Origin: FEN-299 sp963727765
GTDB taxonomy: Bacteria > Acidobacteriota > Vicinamibacteria > Vicinamibacterales > Fen-181
Assembly: GCA_963727765.1 (NCBI GenBank)
Contig: CAVSGZ010000007.1
Span: 434,001-498,000, forward strand
Reading direction: 5' to 3'
DNA: 64,000 bases
Positions within the stretch are counted from its first letter, which is position 1; each line of letters opens with the position of its first letter. The position numbers were made by a program, and so were the translations under genes. A model generated the notes under the pieces. The model saw only the letters and a list, made by a program, of their open reading frames with translations, had not been told where the DNA came from and did not search any database. This document shows, one piece after another, positions 8,962-19,519 of this stretch.

Positions 8962-11790
8962 ATGATGAAGAGAACCATGATGCTTGCCCTCCTTGTCGCG
9001 CTCGTGGCCTGCGGCAGCTTCGTCAGTGCGCAGACCCTGACCGGGACGGTGACGGGCAAGGTGACAGACGAGCAGGGGGGCGTGCTCCCCGGCGTGACCG
9101 TGACACTGACGGGCAAGACCGGTTCGCAGACCCAGGTGACCGATGCCAAGGGCGAATACCGGTTCATGGGGCTTAACCCCGGCATGTTCAATGTCAGGGC
9201 TGAACTCCAGGGGTTCCGCTCCAAGGCGCAGGACGGCATCGACGTCGGAGTCAGCAAGACCGCCGAGGTGAACCTGTCCATGGCGGTCGGTGGGGTGACC
9301 GAGACCGTTGATGTCGTGGCCAACGCCGTGACGATCGACACGACGACGACGGCCACCGACACCAACATGGGGCAGGACTTGCTGTTCAGCATGCCGATCT
9401 CGCACAACAACCCGGCGGTCAACATCCTGGCCTACATGCCGGGCGTGGTCGATGGCGGATCGGCCTTCGGCGGTGCGGCGGACAGCGCCAACTCGCTGAT
9501 GCTCGACGGCGTGGACACGCGCGACCCCGAAGGGGGCACGGCGTGGACCTTCTACAACTACAACATCATCGACGAGGTCCAGGTGGGTGGCCTGGGCCAG
9601 ACGGCGGAGTACGGCGGCTTCACGGGGGCGGTGATCAACACGATTACCAAGTCCGGCGGCAACCGATTCTCGTCGCTGTCGGAGTACCGCTACACGAGCA
9701 ACCACAGCCCGCTCTTCACGAGCAACACTGACCCGAATTTCGTCAGCCTGAACCCGGCGTTGGGAAGCCCGGTCAGCGTGCTGAGCATGAAGGACTATAC
9801 GGTGCAGCTCGGCGGGCCGATCAAGAAGGACAAGATCTTCTTCTTCGCCAGCGTTCAGCGGTACCAACATCGCGCAGTTCTTCCCGCCGGTCCGGACCGA
9901 GGTCAGCCCCCGGTTCAACCTGAAGGTGACCTTCCAGCCGACCCCGAACGACAACATCATCGCGTCGATCCAGTACGACCAGTACAACCAGACAGGTCGC
10001 GTCGGGAATATCCCGGGGTATGCGGTGAGCGACCATAGCCAGACGATCGACCAGGACTCGCCCGAGATCATCTACAACGCGCAGTACCGGAGAGTGTTCA
10101 ACTCGTCGACTTTCCTCGAGGCGAAGTTCACCGGCTGGTGGGGCTACTACGACCTGAACCCGGTCAGCCTGGCGCCGTTCCACCACGACTATGACGCACC
10201 CGAGGGTTCCCCGACCTACTGGGGCGGTGCGGGTTCCATCTCGCAGTACCGACCGAACGAGAAACCAGCTGAACGCGTCGTTGTCGAAGTACGCGCAGTT
10301 CGCCGGCACGCACAACTTCAAGTTCGGTATGGAAATCGAGCGCAGCTCGATCCGCGATCGCTATGCCTACGACGGCCCCAACAACACCTACTTCGCCGAC
10401 TGGCAGGGCTACCCGTCATACGCGTACGGCTACAGCTACGACGTCCAGGGCAAGAACAAGCGGGAGTCGTCCTACGCGCAGGACCAGTGGAAGGTCGCCA
10501 ATCGCATGACGCTGAACCTCGGGTTGCGCGTGGACCATATCGCAGGTGAAGCCACGACGACCGGCCAGACGCTGTACAACACGTGGTCCTTCGGGCCGCG
10601 CCTCGGGTTCGCGTACGACCTGAGCGGCAAAGGCACGTCGGTCATCAGGGGCTACTACGGCCAGCTCTACGACGCCGCGAAGTTCTCGTCGTGGAGCCGG
10701 GCGGTCCCTGGCATGCAGCGACTGCGTCGCCTACTACGTGAATCCCGACTGGACGCTGGGTGATATCGCCTATTCGATTCCGGGCGCGTCGAAGTACACC
10801 GTGGCGAGCAACATCAAGCAGCCGAAGGTCGACGAGTGGAACATCGCGTGGGAACAGCAGTTCCTGAAACAGTTCAAGTTCACGGTCACAGGGATCGCGC
10901 GTGACTGGCACAACTTCGTGAACTCGGTGCTTCCCGGCGCGACAGTGGGCACACCGCAACCTACGACTCGAGAACGCTCCCACCGTGGGCATGGAGTTTC
11001 CGATGCCCGCGTGGACCGGGAACGGGAGCGAACCCGGTGACGGTCACGAGCATGCCGTACTACCAGTGGACCAATCCGGACAGTCGGGAGCAGTTCGTGA
11101 TCCAGAACGTCGATTCGGTGACCTACAACATCGACGGCAAGCCGGTGACGGCCAACGCTTACCGGCAGTATCGGGGCCTGATGTTCGTTCTGGAGCGCGC
11201 TCAGAAGAACCGGTGGCAGGCGCAGTTCTCCTGGGTCATCTCTCAGACGAAGGGCACGGTCAGCAACAGCCGTATGCGGGGGTCGCGAGCGGACAGTTCG
11301 AGACGCCGAATGGGATCCTGTCAATGCGGACGGGGCAACCGACTATGACCGACCGGCGAAACATGGTCAGGCTGTTTGCCGGCTACCAGATCCCGAAGAT
11401 CGAGGTGTCGGTCAACGCCTACTGGCGCTACGAGTCGGGCTGGCCGTATGCGCCATACGTGCGCGTTCCGGCCGGCCTCACGGGTTGGTCGAGCAGGATC
11501 AGCATCAACGCGATGCCGCGCGGCTGGAATGGGTTCATGATCCCGGCGTACACGCAGACCGACCTGCGGCTCGAGAAAGTGTTCAATTACGGCGTGAACA
11601 GGTTCGGTCTCTACCTCGACCTGCAGAACGCGTTCAACCAGAACTCGCGTCCAGGGAGTGGACACGCGGTATCCATCCACGTCGATAACCGAACCCCGCG
11701 ACGGGGCAGTCAACAACGGTATACCTCGGCGGCCGAACGGCGCAGTTAGGGGCCCGGCAGATCACAATCGGCGTTCGCTGGTCGTTCTAA
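8962..11790 (+). CDS. Oar-like TonB-dependent receptor, paralogue 2, with about eight frameshifts
   Basis: ATG 8962 (or ATG 8965, better spaced from AAGGAGG). Signal peptide ending SFVSAQT, carboxypeptidase-regulatory domain (VTDEQGGVLPGVTVTL), plug and beta-barrel ending GVRWSF, as in the receptor at 3188. The protein is readable throughout only by changing frame near 9865, 10250, 10700, 10965, 11022, 11270, 11648 and 11716; seven are +1 and the one at 11270 is -1. Net correction gives an intact 940-residue receptor. Conserved sequence on both sides of each break argues for sequence errors, but a recent pseudogene cannot be excluded. It forms a cassette with the small gene at 8611 and the terminator at 11839. 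Ligand unknown. Confidence 0.75.
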
Positions 11791-11838
11791 CCGGCTGACG
11801 GCCGTTGCCTGACGGCCGTCGGCTCCGACAGATCCGTT

Positions 11839-11875
11839 ACCCCGGGGGCCTCTCGGCTCCCCGGGGTCTTTCTTG
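11839..11875 (+). terminator. rho-independent terminator of receptor cassette 2
   Basis: Stem ACCCCGGGG (11839-11847) / CCCCGGGGT (11859-11867), 11-nt loop, then the T-rich run CTTTCTTG. It resembles the terminator after the first receptor, so the whole cassette layout is shared. Confidence 0.85.
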
Positions 11876-11881
11876 TACCCT
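11876..11881 (+). promoter_or_regulatory. possible -10 of the pseudouridine synthase gene, leaderless layout
   Basis: TACCCT ends 6 nt before ATG 11888, and it overlaps the T-rich tail of the preceding terminator. It matches only the TAnnnT core. Confidence 0.3.
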
Positions 11882-11887
11882 GTGAGC

Positions 11888-12887
11888 ATGACCACATGGC
11901 CGATCTCGGGAGCGGATGTTGGCCTGCGCCTCGATGCCTGGCTGGCGGCACGCCCGGAAATTGGCTCGCGCGGCAAGGCGCGGGATGCGGTCGAATGCGG
12001 CAAGGTGTTCCTGAACGGCGCGGAACTGACTTACGCCGACGCGGCGCGGCGCCTAAGAGCTGGGGATGTCGTCGGCTTCTGGCTCGACCGTCCCGGCAGC
12101 GCGCGCTCGCGAAGCCGGGAGGTCGTGGCCGCCCGGAAGGCGCTGCGCGTCGTGCACCAGGATGATGACCTCCTCGTTGTCGACAAGCCGCCGGGATGGC
12201 TGGTCGAGCCGCTGCCGGGCGCCGCGCCCGCCGAGGTGACGCTCCTGGACATGGTGGGCGATCTGCTGAGGTCTGCGGGGAGGATTCGTCCCTACGTCGT
12301 CCACCGGATCGACCGAGACACGAGCGGGCTCGTGCTGTTCGCCTTGAATCCGGCTGCGCGCGACGCCCTCAAGCGGCAGTTCGAGAAGCACACGCCCGTG
12401 CGTGTCTATCTCGCCGTCGTCAACGGCGCTCCGGACGCGCAGAGCGGCATCTGGCGGGATAAGCTGGTCTGGGACAGCGAGCGCCTGGTGCAGAAGCGCG
12501 CCCACGCGCAGGAGGAGCGCGCCAAGGACGCGGTCGCGCGGTATCGCGTCGTGGAGCGGTTTCCGTGGCAGTCCCTGCTCGAGATTTCGCTCGTCACCGG
12601 CAAGCGAAATCGAGATCCGCGTGCAGGCCGGCTGCCGGGGCCACGCGCTGGTGGGGGAGCGCCAGTACCGATTCGGGCGCCCACGCGACGAGGCGCACGA
12701 ACCGGAGTTCGGCCGGCAGGCGCTGCACGCCGTGCGCCTGGGTTTCACGCATCCGGCGACCGGGCGGCTCGTCGAGTTCACTGCCGAATTGCCCGAAGAC
12801 ATGGAGGGCTTGTTGCGGGTGCTTCGGCGTCAGGCAGGAGGGAAGCGGCCCGCACGTGGAGGTTCGCGGGCGGCAGGTATAGACTGA
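11888..12887 (+). CDS. RluA/RluD-family RNA pseudouridine synthase (one frameshift)
   Basis: Converts uridine to pseudouridine in rRNA or tRNA. An S4 RNA-binding domain occupies ~1-75, and the catalytic domain carries HRIDRDTSGLVLF with the catalytic Asp. A +1 insertion at about 12611 breaks GKRNEIRVQAG; after correction the protein has 332 residues and the usual C-terminus (HALVGERQYRFG, then ALHAVRLGFTHP). ATG 11888 is preferred to TTG 11873 and GTG 11882. The target uridine cannot be deduced. It lies 22 nt before glgA. Confidence 0.85.
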
Positions 12888-12909
12888 GGGCATTGGGACC
12901 GAGGTGACC

Positions 12910-14386
12910 ATGCACGCTCGCCGGGTGTTGATGGTGGCGTCCGAAGCCGTGCCGTTCGCCAAGACGGGCGGCCTCGGCGACGTGGCGGGCGCATTGCCGC
13001 TGGCGCTGGCCCGGCTCGGCCACGAGGTGACGCTCGTGCTGCCGCGCTATCGAGGTACCGGCGGCGGAACCGTCGCGGGCGGCGAGTCGATCGCACTCGG
13101 TGGCCGCGCGTTCGAAGTCGCCTTCCTCGAGCGCTCGCTCGGCGACCGCGCGCGCGCCGTGCTGGTCGATTGCCCGGAACTCTATGATCGGCCGGAGCTG
13201 TACGGGACCCGCAACGCCGACTATCCCGACAACGCGGCGAGATTCGCCGTGCTCTCTCGTGCGGCGCTGGCGTTTGGCGCTCGTGCCTCGACAGACTGGG
13301 ACATCGTCCACGCGCATGACTGGCAGACGGGCCTCGTCCCGGTCTATCTGAAGACCCGCTTCGCGGACAAGACTCGCCTGGCTCGGGCGGCCACGATCTT
13401 CACCATTCACAACCTCGCGTACCAGGGGCTGTTTCCGCCGGTCTGGATGCCATCGCTCGACCTGCCGTGGGAGCTGTTCTCCGTGGAGGGCGTCGAGTAC
13501 CTGGGGCAAACTCAGCTTCCTCAAGGCCGGGATCAACTTCAGCGAGATGGTGACAACGGTCAGCCCGAAGTACGCGAAGGAGATCCAGACCGCTGAGTTC
13601 GGCTTCGGTTTCGACGGCATCCTGCGGCGCAGAAGCAGGCAGCTCCGGGGCATCCTGAACGGGATCGACGCCGACGTGTGGAACCCGGCGGCCGACCCGT
13701 ATCTCCCTGAGCCATACGGGCCGGATACCCTGGAGAAGAAGATCGCGTCGAAGCGGGCCCTGGTCGAGGCCATGGGATGGGACCCGCAGGGGCCCGCGGT
13801 CGAGCGGCCCCTGGTCGGCATGGTGTCACGCATGGTCGACCAGAAGGGGTTCGACCTGGTGGCGACGCTGGGCGACGATCTTCTCGCGCTCGACGCGACG
13901 TTCGTCCTGCTGGGCACGGGTGAAGCACGCTACCAGGAGATGTGGGAATCGCTCAGGGTCCGCGCGCCCGGTCGGATCGGTTGTCATTTCGGTTTCGACG
14001 AGCGGCTCGCCCATCTCACCGAGGCTGGAGCCGACATCTTCCTGATGCCGTCGAAGTTCGAGCCGTGCGGTCTCAACCAGATGTACAGCCTCAGGTACGG
14101 CACCGTGCCCGTCGTGCACGCGGTCGGGGGCCTCGACGACACGGTCGAGAACTGGGACAACCGGACGGGCCGGGGGACTGGGTTCAAGTTCCACGCCTAT
14201 ACGCCAGAGGCGCTCGTGGGCGCGTTGCAGAAGGCGCTGGACGTCTGGCACAGGCCGGACGCGTGGAGGGCCGTGCAGCGAGCCGGGATGCAGCGCGACT
14301 TCTCCTGGGACGCGTCGGCCGCAGCCTACTCCAGCGTCTACGAGTCAGCGATCCTGGCGGGGAAGCGGCCCGAACCGCGCGGATGA
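12910..14386 (+). CDS. glgA: glycogen/starch synthase GlgA (one frameshift)
   Basis: Transfers glucose from ADP-glucose to growing alpha-1,4-glucan (GT5). The N-terminus has the ADP-glucose-binding motif KTGGLGDV at ~18-25; HAHDWQTGL, TIHNLAYQG and the C-terminal SKFEPCGLNQ are also typical. A +1 base in GGGG at about 13504 breaks the frame between VEYLG and KLSFLKAGI; corrected length is 491, normal for the family. ATG 12910 follows GAGGT at a usable distance; GTG 12904 has no such site. Confidence 0.92.
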
Positions 14387-14475
14387 GTAACGTCGTGCCC
14401 CGGACGTGAATCCCTGAGACAATGGAAGGACGAGCCGCCGATGTGGCGGCCTCGCCACGCGCAGAAGGAGCAACG

Positions 14476-14802
14476 ATGGCATCCGAGCTGATTCAGGCGG
14501 CGACCGACACGTCATTCGAGGAACTCATCAAGTCGCCGACACCCGTCCTCATCGATTTCTGGGCCGAGTGGTGCATGCCGTGCCGGCGCATCGCCCCGAC
14601 CGTCGAACAGCTGGCCACGGAATACGCAGGCAAGCTGACGGTGGCCAAGATGAACGTGGACGAGAACCCGGGCGTCCCGACGCAGCTCGGGATCCGCGGC
14701 ATTCCGACGCTGATGCTCTTCAAGGGCGGCGCGCTCGTCGACAGCGTGGTCGGCGCCGTCGACAAGGGCACGCTCAAGCGCATGATCGACAGCCACGTCT
14801 AA
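14476..14802 (+). CDS. trxA: thioredoxin with WCMPC active site
   Basis: 108 residues from ATG 14476, preceded by AAGGAG; the in-frame extension to 14422 has no support. Thioredoxin fold with the redox motif WCMPC (about residues 32-36) and the cis-proline segment GIPTLMLF. The standard bacterial motif is WCGPC, so the second position differs, which usually changes redox potential. It is followed after 12 nt by thioredoxin reductase, its direct reductant. Confidence 0.93.
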   Translation: MASELIQAATDTSFEELIKSPTPVLIDFWAEWCMPCRRIAPTVEQLATEYAGKLTVAKMNVDENPGVPTQLGIRGIPTLMLFKGGALVDSVVGAVDKGTLKRMIDSHV

Positions 14803-14814
14803 CCGGGCACCATC

Positions 14815-15810
14815 ATGAGCGACGTGCGAAACGTCATCATCATCGGGTCGGGCCCGGCCGGCCTGACAGCGGCCATCTACACGGCGCGGGCCATGCTCGC
14901 GCCGCTCCTCATCGAGGGGATGGACGCCGGCGGGCAGTTGATGATCACGACGGCGGTCGAGAACTACCCGGGCTTCAGCGACGGCGTGATGGGCCCCGAG
15001 CTGATGGGGTCCATGCGGGCGCAGGCGGAGCGCTTCGGGACCGAGTTCGTCCAGGGGACGGTGACGGCCGTCGACTTCACCAGGCGCCCCTTCACGGTGA
15101 CGACCGAGGCGGGAGCGTATCACGCCCGGGCCGTGATCGTGGCGACCGGCGCCTCGGCGCGCTTGCTCGGCCTGCCGTCGGAGCGGCGGCTGATGGGGCA
15201 CGGCGTCTCGACCTGCGCGACATGCGACGGCTTCTTCTACCGTGGAAGGCCGATTGCCGTGGTCGGAGGTGGCGACTCCGCGCTCGAGGAGGCGATCTTC
15301 CTGACCAGGTTCGCCTCGAAGGTGACGGTGATCCACCGCCGCCACGAGCTGCGCGCGTCGAGAATCATGCGGGAGAAGGCGCTCGCGAACCCGAAGGTCG
15401 AGTTCCGGTGGAACGCGGTCGTCGACGAGGTCATCGGCGGCGAGGGCGGCGTCGTGTCGGCGCTCGCACTGCGCGACGCGGTGACCGGTGAGCGGAGCGA
15501 GCTGAGCGTCGACGGCGTGTTCGTGGCGATCGGCCACACGCCCAACACCTCGCTGTTCGTGAACCAGCTTGAAATGGATGCCAACGGTTACCTGGTGACG
15601 CACGACGGGACGAGCACGAGCGTGCGCGGCGTCTTCGCCTGCGGCGACGTGCAGGACCACGTGTACCGCCAGGCGATCACCGCGGCCGGGTCGGGCTGCA
15701 TGGCGGCGCTGGACGCCGAGCGGTTCATCGAGGGCGATGTGCACGCGGAAGGATCGACGGCCGCTCAGCCCTCGATCCAACCTCCACCGAGGGTTTCGTC
15801 TCCGTCATAG
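14815..15810 (+). CDS. trxB: thioredoxin-disulfide reductase
   Basis: 331 residues. FAD-binding GSGPAGLTAAIYTARA near the N-terminus, the redox pair CATC (Cys134, Cys137) followed by DGFFY, the NADPH-binding GGGDSALEEA, and the C-terminal FAD segment GVFACGDVQD. It reduces thioredoxin with NADPH in the cytoplasm. Forms an operon with trxA. Its last 46 nt overlap the 3' end of mnmA on the opposite strand. Confidence 0.95.
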   Translation: MSDVRNVIIIGSGPAGLTAAIYTARAMLAPLLIEGMDAGGQLMITTAVENYPGFSDGVMGPELMGSMRAQAERFGTEFVQGTVTAVDFTRRPFTVTTEAGAYHARAVIVATGASARLLGLPSERRLMGHGVSTCATCDGFFYRGRPIAVVGGGDSALEEAIFLTRFASKVTVIHRRHELRASRIMREKALANPKVEFRWNAVVDEVIGGEGGVVSALALRDAVTGERSELSVDGVFVAIGHTPNTSLFVNQLEMDANGYLVTHDGTSTSVRGVFACGDVQDHVYRQAITAAGSGCMAALDAERFIEGDVHAEGSTAAQPSIQPPPRVSSPS

Positions 15811-16860
15811 AAGACGACGGCCTGCCCCGGCGTGATTGCCGCCTGGGGCAGGTCGAACGTCACGCGCACGCGGGCGTCGGCCATCGGCTCAATCGTCGCC
15901 GGCGCCGCTGGATGACGATAGCGGATCTGCGCGCTGGCCCTGATCGGGGCGGTCGGCTCGGCTCCCGCAATCCAGTTCACGCGCTCCGCCTCGAGGGTGG
16001 TCCGTCCGAGCATCTCCCGCGGGCCGACAACCACGGTGCGGGTCGCAGCCTCGATGCGAATTACGTGGAGCGGCCCGGGCGCGGCGATGCCCAACCCCTT
16101 GCGCTGGCCGACGGTGAAGTGGTGGATGCCGTCGTGCCGGGCGAGCACGCGCCCTGCGGAATCGACGATCGTGCCCGGCTGGATGCGCGATGGCGCCCTC
16201 TGTTCCACGACGGCCGCGTAGTCGTGGCCCGGCACGAAACAGAATCTCCTGGCTGTCGGGCTTGTCGGCCACGCGCAGGCCCAGCGCCCGAGCGCGCTCG
16301 CGCACCTCGGTCTTTCGCAAGCCCCCCAGCGGAAAGCGCGCATGGGCGAGCTGCTCCTGCGTGAGCGAGAAAAGGAAGTACGACTGGTCCTTGGCGGGGT
16401 CGACGCCGCGCAGCAGCCGCCATCGGCCGGTCGCCTCCTCCCGGGCGACGCGGGCGTAGTGACCGGTGGCCACGGCGTCCGCCCCGAGCGCGGCGGCGCG
16501 GTCGCGCAGCTCGGCGAACTTCAGTTCGCTGTTGCAGTGCGCGCACGGCAGGGGCGTCCGCCCGGCCAGATACTCGTCCACGAAGTTGGCGACCACCGTC
16601 TCCTGGAACCGCCGTTCCAGGTTGACGATGTAATGCGGGATGCCGAGCGACGCCGCCACGCGGCGTGCGTCGTGCAGATCGTCGAGGGTGCAGCAGGATC
16701 CGAAGGCGGCCCGCCCCTCGGTCTGGTCGTAGAGCTGCATCGACAGGCCAATCACGTCCCAGCCCTCCTGCTTGAGCAGGGCGGCGGCCACCGAGGAGTC
16801 GACGCCTCCCGACATCGCGACGACGATGCGCCGGAGAGTGGGAGCGGGCATGGGCAGCAT
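15765..16860 (-). CDS. mnmA: tRNA-specific 2-thiouridylase MnmA (one frameshift)
   Basis: Thiolates U34 of tRNAs for Lys, Glu and Gln using ATP and persulfide sulfur. PP-loop SGGVDS at ~17-22, catalytic Cys pair region GSCCT, HYARV and the second Cys in ICFVPG. A +1 base at about 16242 (ATT-C-TGT) breaks the frame inside SQEICFVPG; the corrected protein is 364 residues. The start ATG overlaps the stop of the upstream cysteine desulfurase (TGATG), so translation is probably coupled, which fits sulfur transfer from one product to the other. Confidence 0.93.
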
Positions 16861-18008
16861 CACCTCACCGCGCGCAACCGCTGCACGACCGACGGCACGA
16901 CGGCGAGCACGCGCTCGATCTCCTCGGCCGTGGTCGTCGATCCCAGGCTGAAGCGGATCGACGACTGGACGCGGCCGTGCGGCAGCCCCATCGCGCGCAG
17001 GACGTGAGAAGGCTCCAGTGTTCCCGACGAGCAGGCCGAGCCGGTCGAGACGGCGACCCCCTCCAGGTCGAGCGCGATCAGGAGCGACTCCGCCTCCACT
17101 CGATCGAAGGCGATGTTCGTCGTGTTGGGCACGCGGGCGGCCCCTCCGCCGTTCACGCGCGTTCCGGGCACGCGCTCCAGGATGCCGGCCTCGAGACACG
17201 CGCGCAGCGCGCCCAGCCGAGCCTCTTCGCTGGTGAGCCGTGCACGCGCCAGCCTGGCCGCCACGCCCATGCCCACAATCGCCGGGACGTTCTCGGTGCC
17301 CGCTCGACGACTGCGTTCCTGCCGGCCGCCGGTGATGACCGCCGCAAGGGGCGTACCCCTGCGGATCCAGAGCGCGCCAACTCCCTTGGGTCCCCCGAAC
17401 TTGTGCGCCGCGATCGACAACAGGTCCACGCCGAGCGCGGCCACGTCGACGGGGATCTTGCCCGCGGCTTGCACGGCGTCGGTGTGAAAGAGGGCACCGC
17501 TTCGGCGCGCCACGGCCGCGAGTTCAGCGACGGGCTGGATGACGCCGGTCTCGTTGCTGGCGGTGATGATCGAAACCAGCCCGACATCGGGTCCGAGAGC
17601 AGCTTCCAGTGCGGCAGGCGACACGAGGCCACTCGCATCGACCGGCAGGATCGTCACCGGCCGGTCGCGGCGGCCGAGCGCCTTGGCCGTGTTGAGCACC
17701 GCCTCGTGTTCGACGGCACTGACAATCAGCCGGGCGCGGGGCGCGCGAGCGGCCTCGAGCGCTCCGCGGAGCGCGAGGTTGTCGGACTCGGTTCCCCCGG
17801 CGGTGAACACGACGTCTCCGGGTTCCGATCCGATCAGCCGCGCCACTTCGGTCCGTGCATCGTCGATCGCCGCCTTCGCGCGCTGGCCGAACCCGTGAAT
17901 GCTCGAGGCGTTGCCGAACTCCTCGCCGAGCGCCCGGCTCATCGCGTCGACAACTTCCGGCGCGGGCGGCGTAGTGGCGTTGTGATCGAGGTAGATTGGC
18001 TTGGTCAT
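16860..18008 (-). CDS. cysteine desulfurase (NifS/IscS type)
   Basis: 382 residues from ATG 18008 (MTKPIYLDHNATT). PLP enzyme that releases sulfur from cysteine as enzyme-bound persulfide: the PLP lysine is in AAHKFGGPKG and the catalytic Cys in STGSACSSGTLEPSHVL. It overlaps mnmA, so a role as its sulfur donor is likely. A TATGAT hexamer at 18038-18033 on this strand may be its -10. An open reading frame continues upstream to 18227 but lacks family similarity. Confidence 0.93.
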   Translation of the reverse strand: MTKPIYLDHNATTPPAPEVVDAMSRALGEEFGNASSIHGFGQRAKAAIDDARTEVARLIGSEPGDVVFTAGGTESDNLALRGALEAARAPRARLIVSAVEHEAVLNTAKALGRRDRPVTILPVDASGLVSPAALEAALGPDVGLVSIITASNETGVIQPVAELAAVARRSGALFHTDAVQAAGKIPVDVAALGVDLLSIAAHKFGGPKGVGALWIRRGTPLAAVITGGRQERSRRAGTENVPAIVGMGVAARLARARLTSEEARLGALRACLEAGILERVPGTRVNGGGAARVPNTTNIAFDRVEAESLLIALDLEGVAVSTGSACSSGTLEPSHVLRAMGLPHGRVQSSIRFSLGSTTTAEEIERVLAVVPSVVQRLRAVR

Positions 18009-18068
18009 GCGTGTGGTGACGGCGATTCTTCGATCATAGCATTGCACACGCCCGCGCCGATTCCGCTG

Positions 18069-18098
18069 TGGACAAGCCGAGATCGGGTCCCATATACT
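18069..18098 (+). promoter_or_regulatory. promoter of the bactofilin gene
   Basis: TGGACA (18069-18074), 18-nt spacer, TATACT (18093-18098). The gene starts about 100 nt downstream. Confidence 0.5.
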
Positions 18099-18196
18099 GG
18101 CCCAAGTTCTCTGTTTCAGCCGACCAGCGGCCGCTTCGGCGGCCGGCAGGCGCTCGGCGACGGACAGGCAATGGGCCGCATTGCCGGAGGGACACC

Positions 18197-18724
18197 ATGT
18201 GGAAGCGTGACGAGAGCGTGAAGCCATCGACCGGGCGCGAGGCCGCCCAGCCGGTCGCGCAGGGCGGCCATTCGGGTGCGGCGGCGCACGCGCTCGACGC
18301 CGACGTGCGGCGGCATGCGGACTCCCGGGACGTCGTGAACATCGGGAAGTCGGTCGTCATCAAGGGCGAGCTGAACGGCAGCGAGGACCTGACGGTCGAG
18401 GGCTACGTGGACGGCACGATCGAGCTCAAGGAACACGTCCTCACGATCGGCCCGCACGGCCGGATCAAGGCCGAGATCTTTGCCAAGGCCGTGGTCGTGC
18501 TCGGCAAGGTGAACGGCAACGTGACGGCAAGTGAGAAGGTCGACATCCGCGATAACGGATCGATCGAAGGCAACATCGTCGCGCCGCGCGTGGCGATTGC
18601 CGAGGGGGCGCACTTCCGCGGCAGCGTCGACATGCAGCGCAAGGCGGAGCCCGTCAAGCCGCCGGACCCGCCGAAGGCCGAGGTCAAGCCGGCCGCTCCG
18701 GCAGCGGACGCCGTCAAGCCGTAG
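18197..18724 (+). CDS. bactofilin (polymer-forming cytoskeletal protein)
   Basis: 175 residues from ATG 18197 behind GGAGGG. The central ~100 residues are the right-handed beta-helix of bactofilins, with short repeats (VVIKGELNGSEDLTVEGYV, VLGKVNGNVTASEKV, GSIEGNIVAPRVAIAEGA). The flanks are disordered; the tail is rich in Pro, Lys and Ala. Bactofilins polymerise without nucleotide and scaffold envelope or shape proteins at the inner membrane. It stands before a methyltransferase-like gene; a functional link is not evident. Confidence 0.9.
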   Translation: MWKRDESVKPSTGREAAQPVAQGGHSGAAAHALDADVRRHADSRDVVNIGKSVVIKGELNGSEDLTVEGYVDGTIELKEHVLTIGPHGRIKAEIFAKAVVVLGKVNGNVTASEKVDIRDNGSIEGNIVAPRVAIAEGAHFRGSVDMQRKAEPVKPPDPPKAEVKPAAPAADAVKP

Positions 18725-18814
18725 CCCGCGCACGCGACGGCAACCGCATCGACGGCCGGGCGCCGGTCCTCGGAGCCGGACGCCCGGTCCACGCATTCCA
18801 AGCGAGGGTGTCCC

Positions 18815-19504
18815 TTGTCCGGTGTTGGCAAAGTCACCGGGTTCCTCTCCCGTCTGACCTGGGGGCGAGGCCCCGTGGAGGAGCCGGAGTCAGCGACGCC
18901 TGGCGTCGAGCCTGAGGCAGAGCCGTTGACGCCGACCAAGGCCCTGCGCAAGTTTGTCGCCGCCCTCCGGCAGTGCCCGTCGCCCGCGCTGCTCGATCTG
19001 GGCCCGGTGGTCGGCTCGAACATCCAGTACTTCGGCGAGCAGTTCGGCTGCAAGGTGTTCGTTGAGGACATCTTCGAGGAGATCGACCGCTTCGAACGGG
19101 AGAGCCGGATGGCGGAGTTGCCGGCGTTCCTCGACTCGCGCTTTCCCCAGGCGCGGCAGAGCGTGGACGGGGTCCTGTGCTGGGACCTGTTCGATTTCCT
19201 CGACCGCCGGTCGGCGCAGATTGTCGCCGCGCACATGATGCGGGTGCTCAAGCCGGACGGGGCGCTGTTCGGCATGTTCGCCACCGAGCACCCCGTGGAG
19301 GCCCGGTTCACCCGGTTCGTCGTCGTCGACGACGACACGCTGCGTCATCGCCCGTACTCGAAGCCGCGGATGCGCCAGGCCGTGATGCAGAATCGCGACA
19401 TCTCGCAGCTGTTCGGACAGCTCAGGGTCTCGGATCTGTTTTTGCTGCAGACCAAGGTGCGCGAGATCTTGTTCCGCAAGCCCGGCTACCTGTTCAACCC
19501 GTAG
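18815..19504 (+). CDS. SAM-dependent methyltransferase-like protein
   Basis: 229 residues from TTG 18815. ALLDLGPVVGSN resembles motif I of class I methyltransferases, and DGVLCWDLFDFLD with AHMMRVLKPDGALF matches later motifs. The first ~40 residues are Pro/Glu-rich and probably disordered. Substrate unknown. It is followed after 15 nt by the SAM hydrolase gene. Confidence 0.6.
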   Translation: MSGVGKVTGFLSRLTWGRGPVEEPESATPGVEPEAEPLTPTKALRKFVAALRQCPSPALLDLGPVVGSNIQYFGEQFGCKVFVEDIFEEIDRFERESRMAELPAFLDSRFPQARQSVDGVLCWDLFDFLDRRSAQIVAAHMMRVLKPDGALFGMFATEHPVEARFTRFVVVDDDTLRHRPYSKPRMRQAVMQNRDISQLFGQLRVSDLFLLQTKVREILFRKPGYLFNP

Positions 19505-19519
19505 GGGAGGCTTCGCGTC

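Noticed and set aside
8962..11790. Second receptor as a plain pseudogene
   Set aside because: Net indels leave an exact multiple of three with conserved sequence throughout, and the same +1 error type affects housekeeping genes nearby; kept as a CDS with doubt stated.
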